Of a DNA stretch of 59,654 nt, positions 32,810 through 42,131 are shown in pieces. The notes below the pieces were generated by a model. The model ran no database searches, was not told where the DNA came from, and saw nothing but the letters and a program-made list of their open reading frames with translations. Origin of the DNA: an uncultured Lachnospiraceae bacterium (GTDB lineage Bacteria; Bacillota; Clostridia; Lachnospirales; Lachnospiraceae); contig CAJTOR010000020.1 of the NCBI GenBank assembly GCA_910577675.1, positions 1-59,654 on the forward strand, written 5' to 3'. Within the stretch, counting starts at the first letter, position 1. Every line of letters starts with the position of its first letter. Made by a program: the position numbers and the translations under genes.

Positions 32810-33742
32810 ATGGAGCATGTGCTTGCGATACTCGACGAGGAAGTGGAGTATGTTTCCCGTCTGCTGCGTTATTTTAACAGCAGGGAGGGAAAGGGCTTTG
32901 ATGCCGCGGCGTTCACAAATGAGGAAAGTTTTAAACAGTACGGACTAAAACACAGCATAGGTTTGCTTGTGTGCGAGGAATCGCTTTATGCGGCGATGGC
33001 GGAGGTACCGGAATGCCCGACGCTTCTGCTTTCTGCAAAGAGGCAGCTAAAGGAGGGTGATGGGCCGCCTGTGCTCTGTAAATACCAGTCTGCGCAGGAA
33101 ATTTTTGAAGCGATTACTGCATATTACCACGAGATGATGCCGGATTCCACCTGTAAGGGGGAGGGGCAAGGCGCTAAGATACTGGCGGTATGTTCAGCGA
33201 TGGGAGGGAACGGGGTTTCTACACTCGCCTATATGCTTGCCAAGAAAAAGGCAAAAACTAAAAAAGTGGCATTTCTATCCCTCGATCCATTTTTTATGCC
33301 AGAGAAGGCGGAGAAGGATATGAGCGGGGCACTTTCGGAAGCGATCTATTTTATCAGGCAGGATTCTGCAAAATTCAGCGGGAAATTAAAATTTAAGATG
33401 GTGGAGCGCATGGATTGCCTTTATGGGGTTGCGCACTGGTCGGATCTATGTGAATGCAGCCGCCAGGAGGCGGTAAAATTATTGCGCGGGATTGAAAAGG
33501 CGGGGCAGTATGAGCTTATCGTTGTGGATTCCGGGGCATTTACAGCATTAAGTGCGGGCTGTATCGGTGTTTCGGATACGATTGTCTTTCTTACCGGGGA
33601 AGGGAAAAGGGCGCAGGTAAGGGAAGAGGAATTTTTAAGGCAGGCAAAATGCATGGATGCCGGTATTTCGGAACGTTTAATATGTATTTCGCGCCAGCCT
33701 GTAGAAAGGGCAGTGGAGGAGGTGTTAGTAAAGATTGGATGA
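32810..33742 (+). CDS. tadZ: TadZ/CpaE-like pilus localisation ATPase
   Basis: This 310-residue protein has an N-terminal receiver-like region (MEHVLAILDEEVEYVSRLL) and a ParA/MinD-like domain starting ILAVCSAMGGNGVSTLAYML. The P-loop is deviant (no Lys), as in many TadZ proteins. FLSLDPFF and YELIVVDSGAF follow the Walker A' and B positions. TadZ marks the assembly site of Tad pili. Its stop overlaps the tadA start by 8 bp, so the two are coupled. It opens the operon. Confidence 0.88.
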   Translation: MEHVLAILDEEVEYVSRLLRYFNSREGKGFDAAAFTNEESFKQYGLKHSIGLLVCEESLYAAMAEVPECPTLLLSAKRQLKEGDGPPVLCKYQSAQEIFEAITAYYHEMMPDSTCKGEGQGAKILAVCSAMGGNGVSTLAYMLAKKKAKTKKVAFLSLDPFFMPEKAEKDMSGALSEAIYFIRQDSAKFSGKLKFKMVERMDCLYGVAHWSDLCECSRQEAVKLLRGIEKAGQYELIVVDSGAFTALSAGCIGVSDTIVFLTGEGKRAQVREEEFLRQAKCMDAGISERLICISRQPVERAVEEVLVKIG

Positions 33743-34979
33743 GGAAGTGGGACAGGGTGCAGGAGCGGAAAGGCGCAGGCAGGAACTGTGCGATTATGTT
33801 TTGCAGGCGGTGGATTTATCGCATGATATGACGGATGAGGAACTTTACGATCTGATTGATGAGAGTATCTGTGCGCGCATGAAGGACGAGTATATCAGCA
33901 TTGCTGAAAAATTAAGGCTGCGCAGGGATATTTTTAATTCCATCCGCAGGCTGGATATCTTGCAGGAGCTGGTGGAAGATGAAAATATTTCGGAGATTAT
34001 GGTAAATGGGGAAGATCAGATTTTTATTGAACAAAACGGAAGGATGGAGCAATGGGGGCGCAGTTTTTCCTCGCGTCAGAAGCTGGAGGAGGTTGTCCAG
34101 CAGATTGTAGCGGGCGCAAACCGCATTATCAATGAGTCCTCCCCAATTGTGGATGCAAGGCTTTCGGACGGTTCGCGCGTGAATATTGTGCTCCCGCCGG
34201 TGGCGCTGGAAGGACCGATTATCACCATCCGGAAATTCCCGGAGGAGGCGCTCGATATGCAAAAGCTGATAAAACTAGATTCCCTGACCGGGGAAGCAGC
34301 CGAATTTTTAAGGAAGCTGGTGGTTGCCGGCTACAATATCTTTATTTCTGGAGGAACGGGGTCGGGCAAGACCACATTCTTAAATGCCCTCTCAAACGAT
34401 ATTCCCAAGGATGAGCGGATTATAACAATTGAAGATTCAGCGGAATTGCAGATTAAGAGCATCCCGAACCTTGTGCGCCTTGAGGTGCGCAACGCAAATG
34501 CGGAGGGGCGGGGCGGTATCAGTATCCGCGACCTGATTAAATCATCGCTGCGAATGCGCCCAGACAGGATTATAGTGGGCGAAGTCAGGGATGAGGCCGC
34601 CATCGATATGCTCCAGGCGCTCAATACGGGGCATAACGGGATGAGTACCGGGCATTCCAATTCTCCCGCAGATATGCTTTCGCGTCTTGAAACAATGGTA
34701 CTGTTGGGAACGGATATCCCCCTGGTTGCGGTTCGCAAACAGATTGCCTCGGCAATTGATATCGTGGTGCATTTGGGCAGGCTGCGCGATAAATCAAGGC
34801 GCGTGCTTGAGATTTCCGAAGTACTTGACTGTGTGGATGGGGAGATTGAACTTAACCGGATCTATGGATTTGTGGAGGAGGGGCAGACACCGGAGGGAAA
34901 AATAGTGGGTAAGCTTACCGGGAAACCGGAAAGTCTGATTCGGCGGATGAAATTAAATCGTGCGGGGATTAAGCTATGA
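33735..34979 (+). CDS. tadA: Tad pilus assembly ATPase TadA (CpaF family)
   Basis: This 414-residue type II/IV secretion ATPase has ILQELVEDENISEIMVNG (CpaF N-terminal signature), RVNIVLPPVALEGPIITIRK, Walker A GGTGSGKTT, Asp box IITIEDSAELQI and RPDRIIVGEVRDEAAIDML (Walker B with the GEVR motif), then GHNGMSTGHSN. It powers pilin polymerisation. The start is TTG, behind gaggagg at suitable spacing, and overlaps tadZ. The C-terminal ATGA overlap with the next gene shows tight coupling. Confidence 0.95.
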   Translation: MDEEVGQGAGAERRRQELCDYVLQAVDLSHDMTDEELYDLIDESICARMKDEYISIAEKLRLRRDIFNSIRRLDILQELVEDENISEIMVNGEDQIFIEQNGRMEQWGRSFSSRQKLEEVVQQIVAGANRIINESSPIVDARLSDGSRVNIVLPPVALEGPIITIRKFPEEALDMQKLIKLDSLTGEAAEFLRKLVVAGYNIFISGGTGSGKTTFLNALSNDIPKDERIITIEDSAELQIKSIPNLVRLEVRNANAEGRGGISIRDLIKSSLRMRPDRIIVGEVRDEAAIDMLQALNTGHNGMSTGHSNSPADMLSRLETMVLLGTDIPLVAVRKQIASAIDIVVHLGRLRDKSRRVLEISEVLDCVDGEIELNRIYGFVEEGQTPEGKIVGKLTGKPESLIRRMKLNRAGIKL

Positions 34980-35764
34980 AGGGTGTAAGCAGGGTTTTTG
35001 CAGGTAAGGGCAAAGGGAATATGGGGAGTGGAAGGATAAAATATAGATTATGTCTGAGGGAGGAACTTCTTTATCTTGCAGTATATCTGGCGGGAGCGCT
35101 GGCAGCAGGGGAACTGCTTTATCAGAATATTGCGGTTGGCTTTGTATTTCTGCCGTTCTATCCGTTTATAAGAAAAGGCAGGGAAACCCAGAAGAAGCAG
35201 GAACAGCAGACAGAATATGCAGTGCAGTTTAAGGATGCCCTAATCAGCATAAAAGCCTCGTTGGAGGCGGGGTATTCCATGGAAAACGCAGTTTTGGCTG
35301 CGGGGGAAGATCTCTCCTGCATCTACCCTAAGAACAGCTTTATATGTGGTGAGATGGAACGGATTGGCAGGGGAATTGCAAATGCGGTGCCGGTCGAAGA
35401 AGCATTCCGCAATTTTGCAGTGCGCAGCGGTCTTGAGGATGCGCAAAGCTTTGCAGAAATTTATAGAACCGCAAAAAGGAGCGGCGGCGATCTTTTTCGT
35501 GTGCTTCAATCCGCTGTCACGGTTATTGCGGACAAAACCGAACTAAAGAGGGAGATTAAGACCATCCTGACAGCAAAAAGAATGGAATGCCGTATTATGA
35601 AGCTGATCCCGCCGGGGATGCTTTTATATTTCCGGCTGTTTTCACCGGGGTATCTGGATATTCTGTATGATTCTTCCGGGGGGCATCTTTTGATGACAGC
35701 GCTGCTCGCTGCATATTTGTTTTTTGTGTGGCTGATGGGACATATTACGGGAATTGAAATCTGA
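34976..35764 (+). CDS. tadB: Tad pilus membrane platform protein TadB
   Basis: This 262-residue type II secretion F-domain protein has two N-terminal helices (LLYLAVYLAGALAAGELLY, VGFVFLPFYPFI) and the F domain EYAVQFKDALISIKASLEAG with YSMENAV and GDLFRVLQSAVTVIADKTEL. A C-terminal helix pair is HLLMTALLAAYLFFVWLMG. It starts within the tadA stop (ATGA). The platform transmits ATPase motion to pilin extraction. Length is slightly below the usual ~300 residues. Confidence 0.88.
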   Translation: MKGVSRVFAGKGKGNMGSGRIKYRLCLREELLYLAVYLAGALAAGELLYQNIAVGFVFLPFYPFIRKGRETQKKQEQQTEYAVQFKDALISIKASLEAGYSMENAVLAAGEDLSCIYPKNSFICGEMERIGRGIANAVPVEEAFRNFAVRSGLEDAQSFAEIYRTAKRSGGDLFRVLQSAVTVIADKTELKREIKTILTAKRMECRIMKLIPPGMLLYFRLFSPGYLDILYDSSGGHLLMTALLAAYLFFVWLMGHITGIEI

Positions 35765-35855
35765 TTGGGATTGTTCGGGAATACCGCGCGGAAAAAAGGG
35801 GGGCGGGCAGAAAAGGAAATGGGGAAATTTGGAAGTTTTGGAAGGGGTGAATGGG

Positions 35856-37127
35856 ATGAACCGGGAAATCTGCGAGCTGCTAAAAAAGGTTTATCCGTTG
35901 GAGAATGAGGAAAAATGCCGGAAGAGGTTTGTGGGCAGGCGTTTTAGGAACACAGCCGCCGCAGCCGTAGCAATGGTGTTTTTTGCACTTGTTATCACGT
36001 TAAGGCCTGCGGGGGAAGGTAAGATCGGGGAGGGGGGCAGGGTTGCCCGCCCGGAATTTGGGTCTAGCAGACTTGAGCTTTTAGCCGAGTGTGGCGGAAC
36101 TGTGAGACCGGTGGAATTCGAACTTCCTGCGAGAAGGCGTTCTCAGGAGGAGGTGCAGGAATTGCTTGACCGGGCGGAAGGAATTCTAGGGGAGCGCATT
36201 CTTGGAGATAACCCATCCTTGCAGGAAGTGACGGGAGATCTTGTACTTTTGGATTCCCTGGCAGAATATGACATTGAAATTGAATGGAAGACGGGGAACC
36301 GGGAGCTGATTAGCGGGGACGGGAGTGTGCATAATATGGAGCTGAAACAACCGCAGGAGGTGACGCTTACTGCCAGAATGTATTACGGGGAAACCGTGCG
36401 CGAGTGTGATTATTATGTCTGTGTGCAGCCATATCCATATACACAGGAGGAATTGCTGCTTAGAGAACTTTATGAGGAGATTGAAACCTGCGGGGAGGAA
36501 ACAGCAAAACAGCACTATATTAAACTTCCGGAGAGCCTAAATGGAAATGAGATTGTGTGGCAGGAGGAAAAGGGGAATATATTGGGGATTGTCGTGCTGC
36601 TTGGCATAGTTTTAATCGCCGCAGTCTATAGCAGGGAATCCGTGGCGCTGCGCAAAAAGAAAAGGGAGCGGGAGGAAGAAATGCTCATTGATTACCCGGA
36701 ATTTTTAAGCCGCTTTATCCTGTTGACTGGGGCGGGCATGACTGTGCGTGCAGCCTGGGAACATATGCTTTCCGATTACAAGAAATCCGGGAGGAAGCGC
36801 TATGTGTATGATGAGATGAAACATACTATGGCTCAGCTTGAGGTGGGGATGCCGGAACTAAGGGCGTATGAGGAGTTTGGCAGGCGGTGTGCACTGCTGC
36901 CCTATCTGCGCTTCACTACAATCCTGACGCAAAATCTGAAAAAAGGTTCCGCGGGAATTGCAGCGCTTTTGCGCATGGAGTCGGAGGAGGCATTTTCGGA
37001 GAGAAAAAATCAGGCGAGAAGGAAGGGGGAGGAAGCCGGAACAAAGCTTTTGCTGCCGATGGGCGGGATGCTTTTAATTGTGTTTGTGTTGATTTTAGTG
37101 CCGGCATTTGCAAGTTTCCCGGTTTAA
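35856..37127 (+). CDS. tadC: TadC-like platform protein with an extra Ig-like extracytoplasmic domain
   Basis: This 423-residue protein's C-terminal half is a type II secretion F domain (YPEFLSRFILLTGAGMTVRA, NLKKGSAGIAALLRMESEEAF, final helix LLLPMGGMLLIVFVLILVPA). The N-terminal half has one helix (about 32-49), then an exposed region (WKTGNRELISGDGSVHNMEL, QEVTLTARMYYG) that reads like an atrophied bacterial Ig domain. A second helix (ILGIVVLLGIVLIAAVY) follows. The start at MNREICELLKK follows ggaagg. The added outward domain is unusual for TadC and may sense or clamp the pilus. Confidence 0.82.
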   Translation: MNREICELLKKVYPLENEEKCRKRFVGRRFRNTAAAAVAMVFFALVITLRPAGEGKIGEGGRVARPEFGSSRLELLAECGGTVRPVEFELPARRRSQEEVQELLDRAEGILGERILGDNPSLQEVTGDLVLLDSLAEYDIEIEWKTGNRELISGDGSVHNMELKQPQEVTLTARMYYGETVRECDYYVCVQPYPYTQEELLLRELYEEIETCGEETAKQHYIKLPESLNGNEIVWQEEKGNILGIVVLLGIVLIAAVYSRESVALRKKKREREEEMLIDYPEFLSRFILLTGAGMTVRAAWEHMLSDYKKSGRKRYVYDEMKHTMAQLEVGMPELRAYEEFGRRCALLPYLRFTTILTQNLKKGSAGIAALLRMESEEAFSERKNQARRKGEEAGTKLLLPMGGMLLIVFVLILVPAFASFPV

Positions 37128-37231
37128 GACCGGTTAGAAACAGGGGACGGGGATTCAACGGGTCAGCAATTTTAAGATATGAAATTAGGTATTTTAGTAT
37201 TTATCGATGATGGAATAATGGAGGGATTCAC

Positions 37232-37411
37232 ATGGAAAATCAGAAAGTGTTAACAGATAACAGAGGAATTGGTGTAGTGGAAATTATTTTGATTCTGGTT
37301 ATATTAATCGGGCTGGTGCTTTTGTTTCAGACGCAGATCAAGGATATTGTGAACAGCGCTCTGAATTCTATTAGCAGCGGGGCAGATAAGATTATCAAGC
37401 CGGGTGCGTAA
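37232..37411 (+). CDS. flp: Flp1-family type IVb pilin
   Basis: This 59-residue prepilin, MENQKVLTDNRGIGVVEIIL..., has a predicted prepilin cleavage after Gly12 that leaves IGVVE, with Glu at +5, then the hydrophobic helix ILVILIGLVLLFQTQIK and a short tail (ALNSISSGADKIIKPGA). This is the Flp1-like pilin layout of Firmicutes Tad loci. gagggatt gives the ribosome site. It is the major pilus subunit candidate, processed by the A24 peptidase encoded downstream. Confidence 0.9.
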   Translation: MENQKVLTDNRGIGVVEIILILVILIGLVLLFQTQIKDIVNSALNSISSGADKIIKPGA

Positions 37412-37412
37412 T

Positions 37413-39815
37413 ATGCGCGGGGGAAAAAGGGAAGAGGGTGTAATCACCGCATTTTTTGCCCTGGTATTCCTGCTTACAATTGCCATGCTTTTATGTATGG
37501 CGGAAAGTGCGAGGATTGGTGCCTGCGGGAGGATTTCACAGAGTGTACTCAGGCTGGGGACAAAGTCACTTCTTGGCGGTTATGACCTGGCGCTATATGA
37601 AAATTATCATATTTTTGGGAGAAGTGTCGGGGAGGAAGATGGGGCGAAAGAGGAACTTGCAGGGGAACTTTCATGGTATCTGAAACAGAATTTCTCCGGG
37701 AGTTCCCTGCTTATGATGCGGGCGGATAAAACGGAAGTTACAGGAATGTCCGCCCTGACAAAAGAGGATGGCGCAATGTTCTATGCCCAGGCAGTACAGT
37801 ATGAGAAATACCGCGAGATGGAGGAATTTGCAGAGTGGCTAATCCAGGCGGTAAAAGAAACAAAAAAGGCTGAAAGAACAGGGGTGCTGCTCCAGAAGAG
37901 CCTAGAAGCAGGAAAGGGGGCGGCAAAAGCGGAGGAAACTATAAACGAGCTTATAGGCTGCCTTGACGGTTTTGTGGTGGAGGATGGGGCGCTGGTGCGC
38001 GGATTTTTCGGCAAATTAAAGACTTGTGGAAGTTTTGCTAAAAAACTGGTGCCAAACGGTGCCGGAAGATGGATTTTGGCAGGAAACGATGAACTGTATG
38101 AGGCGCAGCGGGGCAATTATACTGACCCGTTAAAGGAGCTTGAAAATATTGCAAAAAAACAGAAAGATGTGGGATTATACGAGGAAAGCATTTACTCCAT
38201 GCGGCGGCGGTATGAGGAAATGAGTCTTAGTGTGGAGCAGCTTTTAAAGGAGGAGGAAATAGACGAGGAAAAGCTGGCTGAAATTAATATGGAGCAGCAA
38301 CTTCTTTTAGATCGTATTGGGGAGATGGAAAGGAAACTGGACAAAGAGCGTAAGGCGATACAGGGGCAACTTGCAGGTATCAAGGAGGATATCAACAACG
38401 CGGAAGCCGGGGCAAAGAGGGCACTTGAACTTTTAGATCGACTGGAAGCGGAGCGCGCTGAAGCCAGGGCGGGGCTTTTAGCCTACGCCGCTGTTCTGCC
38501 AGGCTTTGCAGGGCAGGTGCCGGATACGATATATCAGGAGCTTTCACAGCAAAATACAGAACTCTTAAACCGTTTTGCAAACGGGAACTCAATCGGGATT
38601 TTAAAGGATGTCCGCGCGCTGCGAGAAGCGTTGCAGCACAATATAAAACTCTACAACTCGGCGCTTGCATGTATCGCGATGGTGGTGGAATTTCCGGGGG
38701 ATACCATCAATGTCCTTTCCGGAATAACCGCGGCAGCATCAAACCTGGCGGGACTTAGATTACAGGAGCTTGTACTGGATTATGAAAATGTCAAGGTGCC
38801 ACAGCGCAGTAATCCGTACATAAAACTGGCGAAGCAGTTTTTTAAATATGGACTGCTCTCCCTTGTGGTGGAAGATGGAAAAGAGATTGGGCAGGGGATA
38901 ATAACAGGTTCTGACCTTCCATCAAGCCTGTATACTGGGGAGCAGGAAGAGAGTGGGAAGTTTTCTTTTAAACAGCTTTTTAAAGAAACGGGGGAGGAGG
39001 AGGCATTTGATATTTCATTTGGGGATAGCGACGGTTTTCTGAAAAAAACGGCGGACGAACTGACAAGGGAGTATTTGTATCTTTCCTATTTAAAACGGCA
39101 TTTTGCGGCGTATACGGACGGAAATAATGATGATATGCCGGTAAACGGGGAAGCGGTGGAAGGTCTGTTGTACCAGTTGGAGTATATTGTCGCGGGGGAG
39201 GAGAGTGACAGGGATAACCTGTCCGATATGGCAGTGAAAATTTTCCTGATACGCTTTGCGATGAATCTGGCAGTGATTTTTGCATCCCATGATTGCAGGG
39301 CGCAGGTTAAGGCGGCAGCAACTGCCGTAGCAGGGTTTACAGGGATCGGCGCGCTTGTTGTGTTTGTGGAGCTTTTAGTTGCAATGCTCTGGGCGGCGGA
39401 GTGTGCCATTACGGAAACGGGCGGGCTGTTCTGTCAGGGGGAAGTTTCCTTCTTTCCGTCTGCAAAGTCACTCGCCATTTCGTTTGGCGAGCTTACTAAA
39501 GTATCAAAGAGCTTCTGGCAGGAGAAGGCAAAACGCTATACACAGTCGGAGGCGGGCGGAATGCTAAAGACCTACCGCGAATATCTGTATCTGTTTTTGG
39601 CTCTCAAGAAGCAGGGACTGCGCACGATGCGGACAATGGATGTGGTACAGCAGGTACTTCAGTTAAAGTACGATGAAACATTTCTTATGCGCAATTGCAT
39701 TTATGCGGTGGAAACGAGGGCGGAATTTGCAGTCCCGTACCTGTTTCTTCCCGTGGTTGGAATTCGTGGCGGCGAGGGGATAATACAGGAGAAAAAAGCA
39801 GGGATTTCGTATTAA
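37413..39815 (+). CDS. DUF5702 pilus-associated protein
   Basis: This 800-residue protein starts MRGGKREEGVITAFFALVFL, a pilin-like N-terminal helix, then ESARIGACGRISQSVLRLG and LGGYDLALYENYHIFG, the DUF5702 signature. A long coiled coil follows (about 250-360), with a further hydrophobic segment near 640-670. DUF5702 proteins occur in Tad loci of Clostridia and are likely large minor pilins or assembly factors exposed outside. The ATG lies one base after the pilin stop; the ribosome site is weak, suggesting coupling. Confidence 0.85.
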   Translation: MRGGKREEGVITAFFALVFLLTIAMLLCMAESARIGACGRISQSVLRLGTKSLLGGYDLALYENYHIFGRSVGEEDGAKEELAGELSWYLKQNFSGSSLLMMRADKTEVTGMSALTKEDGAMFYAQAVQYEKYREMEEFAEWLIQAVKETKKAERTGVLLQKSLEAGKGAAKAEETINELIGCLDGFVVEDGALVRGFFGKLKTCGSFAKKLVPNGAGRWILAGNDELYEAQRGNYTDPLKELENIAKKQKDVGLYEESIYSMRRRYEEMSLSVEQLLKEEEIDEEKLAEINMEQQLLLDRIGEMERKLDKERKAIQGQLAGIKEDINNAEAGAKRALELLDRLEAERAEARAGLLAYAAVLPGFAGQVPDTIYQELSQQNTELLNRFANGNSIGILKDVRALREALQHNIKLYNSALACIAMVVEFPGDTINVLSGITAAASNLAGLRLQELVLDYENVKVPQRSNPYIKLAKQFFKYGLLSLVVEDGKEIGQGIITGSDLPSSLYTGEQEESGKFSFKQLFKETGEEEAFDISFGDSDGFLKKTADELTREYLYLSYLKRHFAAYTDGNNDDMPVNGEAVEGLLYQLEYIVAGEESDRDNLSDMAVKIFLIRFAMNLAVIFASHDCRAQVKAAATAVAGFTGIGALVVFVELLVAMLWAAECAITETGGLFCQGEVSFFPSAKSLAISFGELTKVSKSFWQEKAKRYTQSEAGGMLKTYREYLYLFLALKKQGLRTMRTMDVVQQVLQLKYDETFLMRNCIYAVETRAEFAVPYLFLPVVGIRGGEGIIQEKKAGISY

Positions 39816-39956
39816 TTTGATATTAGTTTGATAATCTGCTTTACTTGCCTATTTCGGATACAGGCAAATGCGGCTATTATTTTTAATAATTATGCATTGA
39901 TATTTAGGTTATAATTAAAATTTAATCATTAAAATATTGTTACAGATTAAATTAAT

Positions 39957-40073
39957 CTCTGACCAGTGTTCTGTTCTTTTCAGTTTCCCATGGCTTTGAT
40001 ACCAACAATAATATTTCTCTCCAGAAGGCGGTCATGGATAATTGTCAGGAAAAGAACAGAACACTGGTCAGAG
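39957..40073. repeat. 25-bp perfect inverted repeat flanking a 67-bp spacer
   Basis: The arms 39957-39981 and 40049-40073 are exact reverse complements over 25 bp (core TGACCAGTGTTCTGTTC). The element lies in the 280-bp AT-rich gap before the first TadE-like gene. It could be a small mobile element (MITE), an invertible segment, or a long hairpin in the pilus mRNA. No clear promoter is seen in the spacer in either orientation. Confidence 0.85.
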
Positions 40074-40097
40074 GAAATAGGAATGAGGGGGGATAGA

Positions 40098-41000
40098 ATG
40101 GGGAAAAGATTAAAAAGAAGTGTGCTGCGGGGAAGTTATGCGGCATCCCTGACAGTTGAGGCGGCGTTAATTTTGCCGATACTGCTCAGCGCGCTGCTCT
40201 TTTTTCTCTCCTTTCTTCAGATCATCCGCGTTGAACAAAAGCTTTATTATGCGGCGGCGGAAATAGCGGAGGAAACAGCATCCTGCGGGTATGTGATGAA
40301 ATATGCACAACAGGAGTTTGATGCGCTCTGGGAGGATGGCGGGGAGTATGGGGCGGTCACGGGCTTTGTGACCGATTTGTTGCAGGGAGCCGGAAATGCT
40401 TTGTGGTTTCGAAGGGCGCTGCGTGCAAAGCTTGCGGATGAGGACTGTATTGAGGCGATGGTTGTCAGAGGAGTGGGGGGAATTGATTTCTGGGGTTCGG
40501 AAATATACGCAGAAGATGAGATGTCGGTAATATGTATGGAATTTGATATTTCTTTTCCGGTTTTTCAGAGATTTATCCCAAAGCTTCCCCTGAAAAAATA
40601 TGTGGTTCTTAGAAGTTTTTCCGGTGAGGGGCAGCTAAGCCAAAGGGAGGAAGAAGGAGGGGATGGGGGTAAAGAGGAGGAGAGCGGTGCGTATGTCTAT
40701 GTGACAGAAAGTGGGACGGTCTATCATGTGTTAGCAAATTGTTCTTATATACGGTTGAGTGTGGAGAAGGTAAAGAGTGGGGGGATAGCGGACAGAAGGA
40801 ATCAGTATGGGGGAAAATATTATCCCTGTGATGGTTGTTTAAAGAAGAATGCAGCACCCGAAACAGTTTGGGTTACAAAGTCGGGAACACATTACCATGC
40901 GAGCCGCGACTGTGGAAAGATCAAGAGGACAGTCAAAAAAATACCACTCTCGGAAGCTTCGATGTACCGGCCGTGCAGCAGGTGTGCAAAAGGAGAATAA
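40098..41000 (+). CDS. TadE-like pseudopilin with Cys/His repeat tail
   Basis: This 300-residue protein has the N-terminal pilin-like segment SYAASLTVEAALILPILLS (Glu at +5 after Ala) and a middle extracytoplasmic part. The tail holds two copies of a roughly 40-residue motif: VTESGTVYHVLANCSYIR...YPCDGC and VTKSGTHYHASRDCGKIKRT...YRPCSRC. Each has TxSGTxYH, a Cys and a CxxC, suggesting metal binding or disulfides. The ATG at MGKRLKRSV follows agggggg. It is a minor pilin or assembly factor of the Tad system. Confidence 0.82.
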   Translation: MGKRLKRSVLRGSYAASLTVEAALILPILLSALLFFLSFLQIIRVEQKLYYAAAEIAEETASCGYVMKYAQQEFDALWEDGGEYGAVTGFVTDLLQGAGNALWFRRALRAKLADEDCIEAMVVRGVGGIDFWGSEIYAEDEMSVICMEFDISFPVFQRFIPKLPLKKYVVLRSFSGEGQLSQREEEGGDGGKEEESGAYVYVTESGTVYHVLANCSYIRLSVEKVKSGGIADRRNQYGGKYYPCDGCLKKNAAPETVWVTKSGTHYHASRDCGKIKRTVKKIPLSEASMYRPCSRCAKGE

Positions 41001-41032
41001 TTCGATTATCAGAGTGGAGTTTTGGAGGGGAT

Positions 41033-41449
41033 ATGAGGGAAGGAATTGTTTTGGTTATACTGGTCTGCTTTGGGATTGCGGATATACGCAAGAGAAGCCT
41101 TTCGCTGCCCATGCTTGCAGCGGCACTTGGAGCGGCACTCCTCTTTCGCCTGCTCTGGGATTTTGGGCTTGTTGCGGCGGGGATGGGATTTATTTCCGGG
41201 CTTCTTATCTGCGCGGTGGGCAAAATATCCAGGGGGCAGATTGGTATGGGGGATGGTCTTTTATTGGCAGTGACGGGGATATTATTGGGGTTTTGGGAAA
41301 ATATGGAATTATTTCTGACAGGATTGTTTTTTTGTGCGCTTTTCTCGGCGGTGGTGCTGGTTATTTTCAGGAAAGGGCGCGGATACCGGGTTCCCTTTGT
41401 GCCATTTCTTGCAGGGGCACAGTTATTTCGGATATTGGTTTTGCTATAG
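41033..41449 (+). CDS. tadV: Prepilin peptidase (A24, TadV/CpaA-like)
   Basis: This 138-residue multi-pass protein contains the two catalytic aspartates of A24 peptidases: FGIADIRKRSLSL and GQIGMGDGLLLAVTGILLG. It lacks the N-terminal methylase domain, like TadV. It cleaves the Flp pilin and TadE-like proteins. The ATG follows ttggagggg. Start and size fit TadV; hydrophobic segments alternate with short loops. It lies between the two TadE-like genes. Confidence 0.9.
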   Translation: MREGIVLVILVCFGIADIRKRSLSLPMLAAALGAALLFRLLWDFGLVAAGMGFISGLLICAVGKISRGQIGMGDGLLLAVTGILLGFWENMELFLTGLFFCALFSAVVLVIFRKGRGYRVPFVPFLAGAQLFRILVLL

Positions 41450-41461
41450 AGGAGGTGTGGT

Positions 41462-42022
41462 ATGGGTGGAGGCAGAAAAATAGGAGAGCGGGGAAAGAAT
41501 AGTGAGGTGCCAGCAAGTATCACGGTGGAGGCAGTCTTTATTATCCCAGTCATAATGTTTTTGTTTCTTATGTTTTTGTGGTTTTGTTTCTATCTTCATG
41601 ACCGGGCTATTGCGGAGGGGGTAGTTTTTGAGATGCTGGAGGAAGGGGGCGAGTATGTTGTGTACGGAGCACTGCCGGATGACGGCACAATTGCGGAGGA
41701 AAAGGGCAGTATGGGAAGCCTGCGCTATGCGCTTGCTGCCCCGTCCTTTGAGGAGAGAAGAAAGTGGGAAAGATCATTTGCCAGGAAACTTAAAAGAAGA
41801 CTTTTTTTGTATGAGATATGCGGATTTTCGTGTGATAAAACAGAATTGGGAACAAAGCTGAGAGTGGAATTTTGCTGTGCAAAATTTTTCCCGGCAAAAT
41901 GGTGGGGACTTTCGGAGTTGTTTTATATTGAATATGAGCAGGATCGTTTTATACCAGTGCGCGAGGAGATCACAAGGATTGGGAGCGTGCTGCTTGATAT
42001 GTATGATAATATCATGAATTAA
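41462..42022 (+). CDS. TadE-like pseudopilin
   Basis: This 186-residue protein starts with a basic segment and PASITVEAVFIIPVIMFLFL, the TadE N-terminal membrane anchor with Glu five residues after the likely cleavage site. A short extracytoplasmic domain follows, ending YDNIMN. gaggaggtgtgg is a strong ribosome site. It is probably a minor pilin that primes or regulates the fibre. It follows the peptidase gene by 12 bp. Confidence 0.87.
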   Translation: MGGGRKIGERGKNSEVPASITVEAVFIIPVIMFLFLMFLWFCFYLHDRAIAEGVVFEMLEEGGEYVVYGALPDDGTIAEEKGSMGSLRYALAAPSFEERRKWERSFARKLKRRLFLYEICGFSCDKTELGTKLRVEFCCAKFFPAKWWGLSELFYIEYEQDRFIPVREEITRIGSVLLDMYDNIMN

Positions 42023-42131
42023 ATGAAAAACTGGGCGGGAGGGATGTAATGTAATCCCTGCAAGAAGGAACTAATTATATGTAGGGTTAAAAATTTTCTT
42101 AATATAAAAAATAAAACTGGGGGGAAATATC

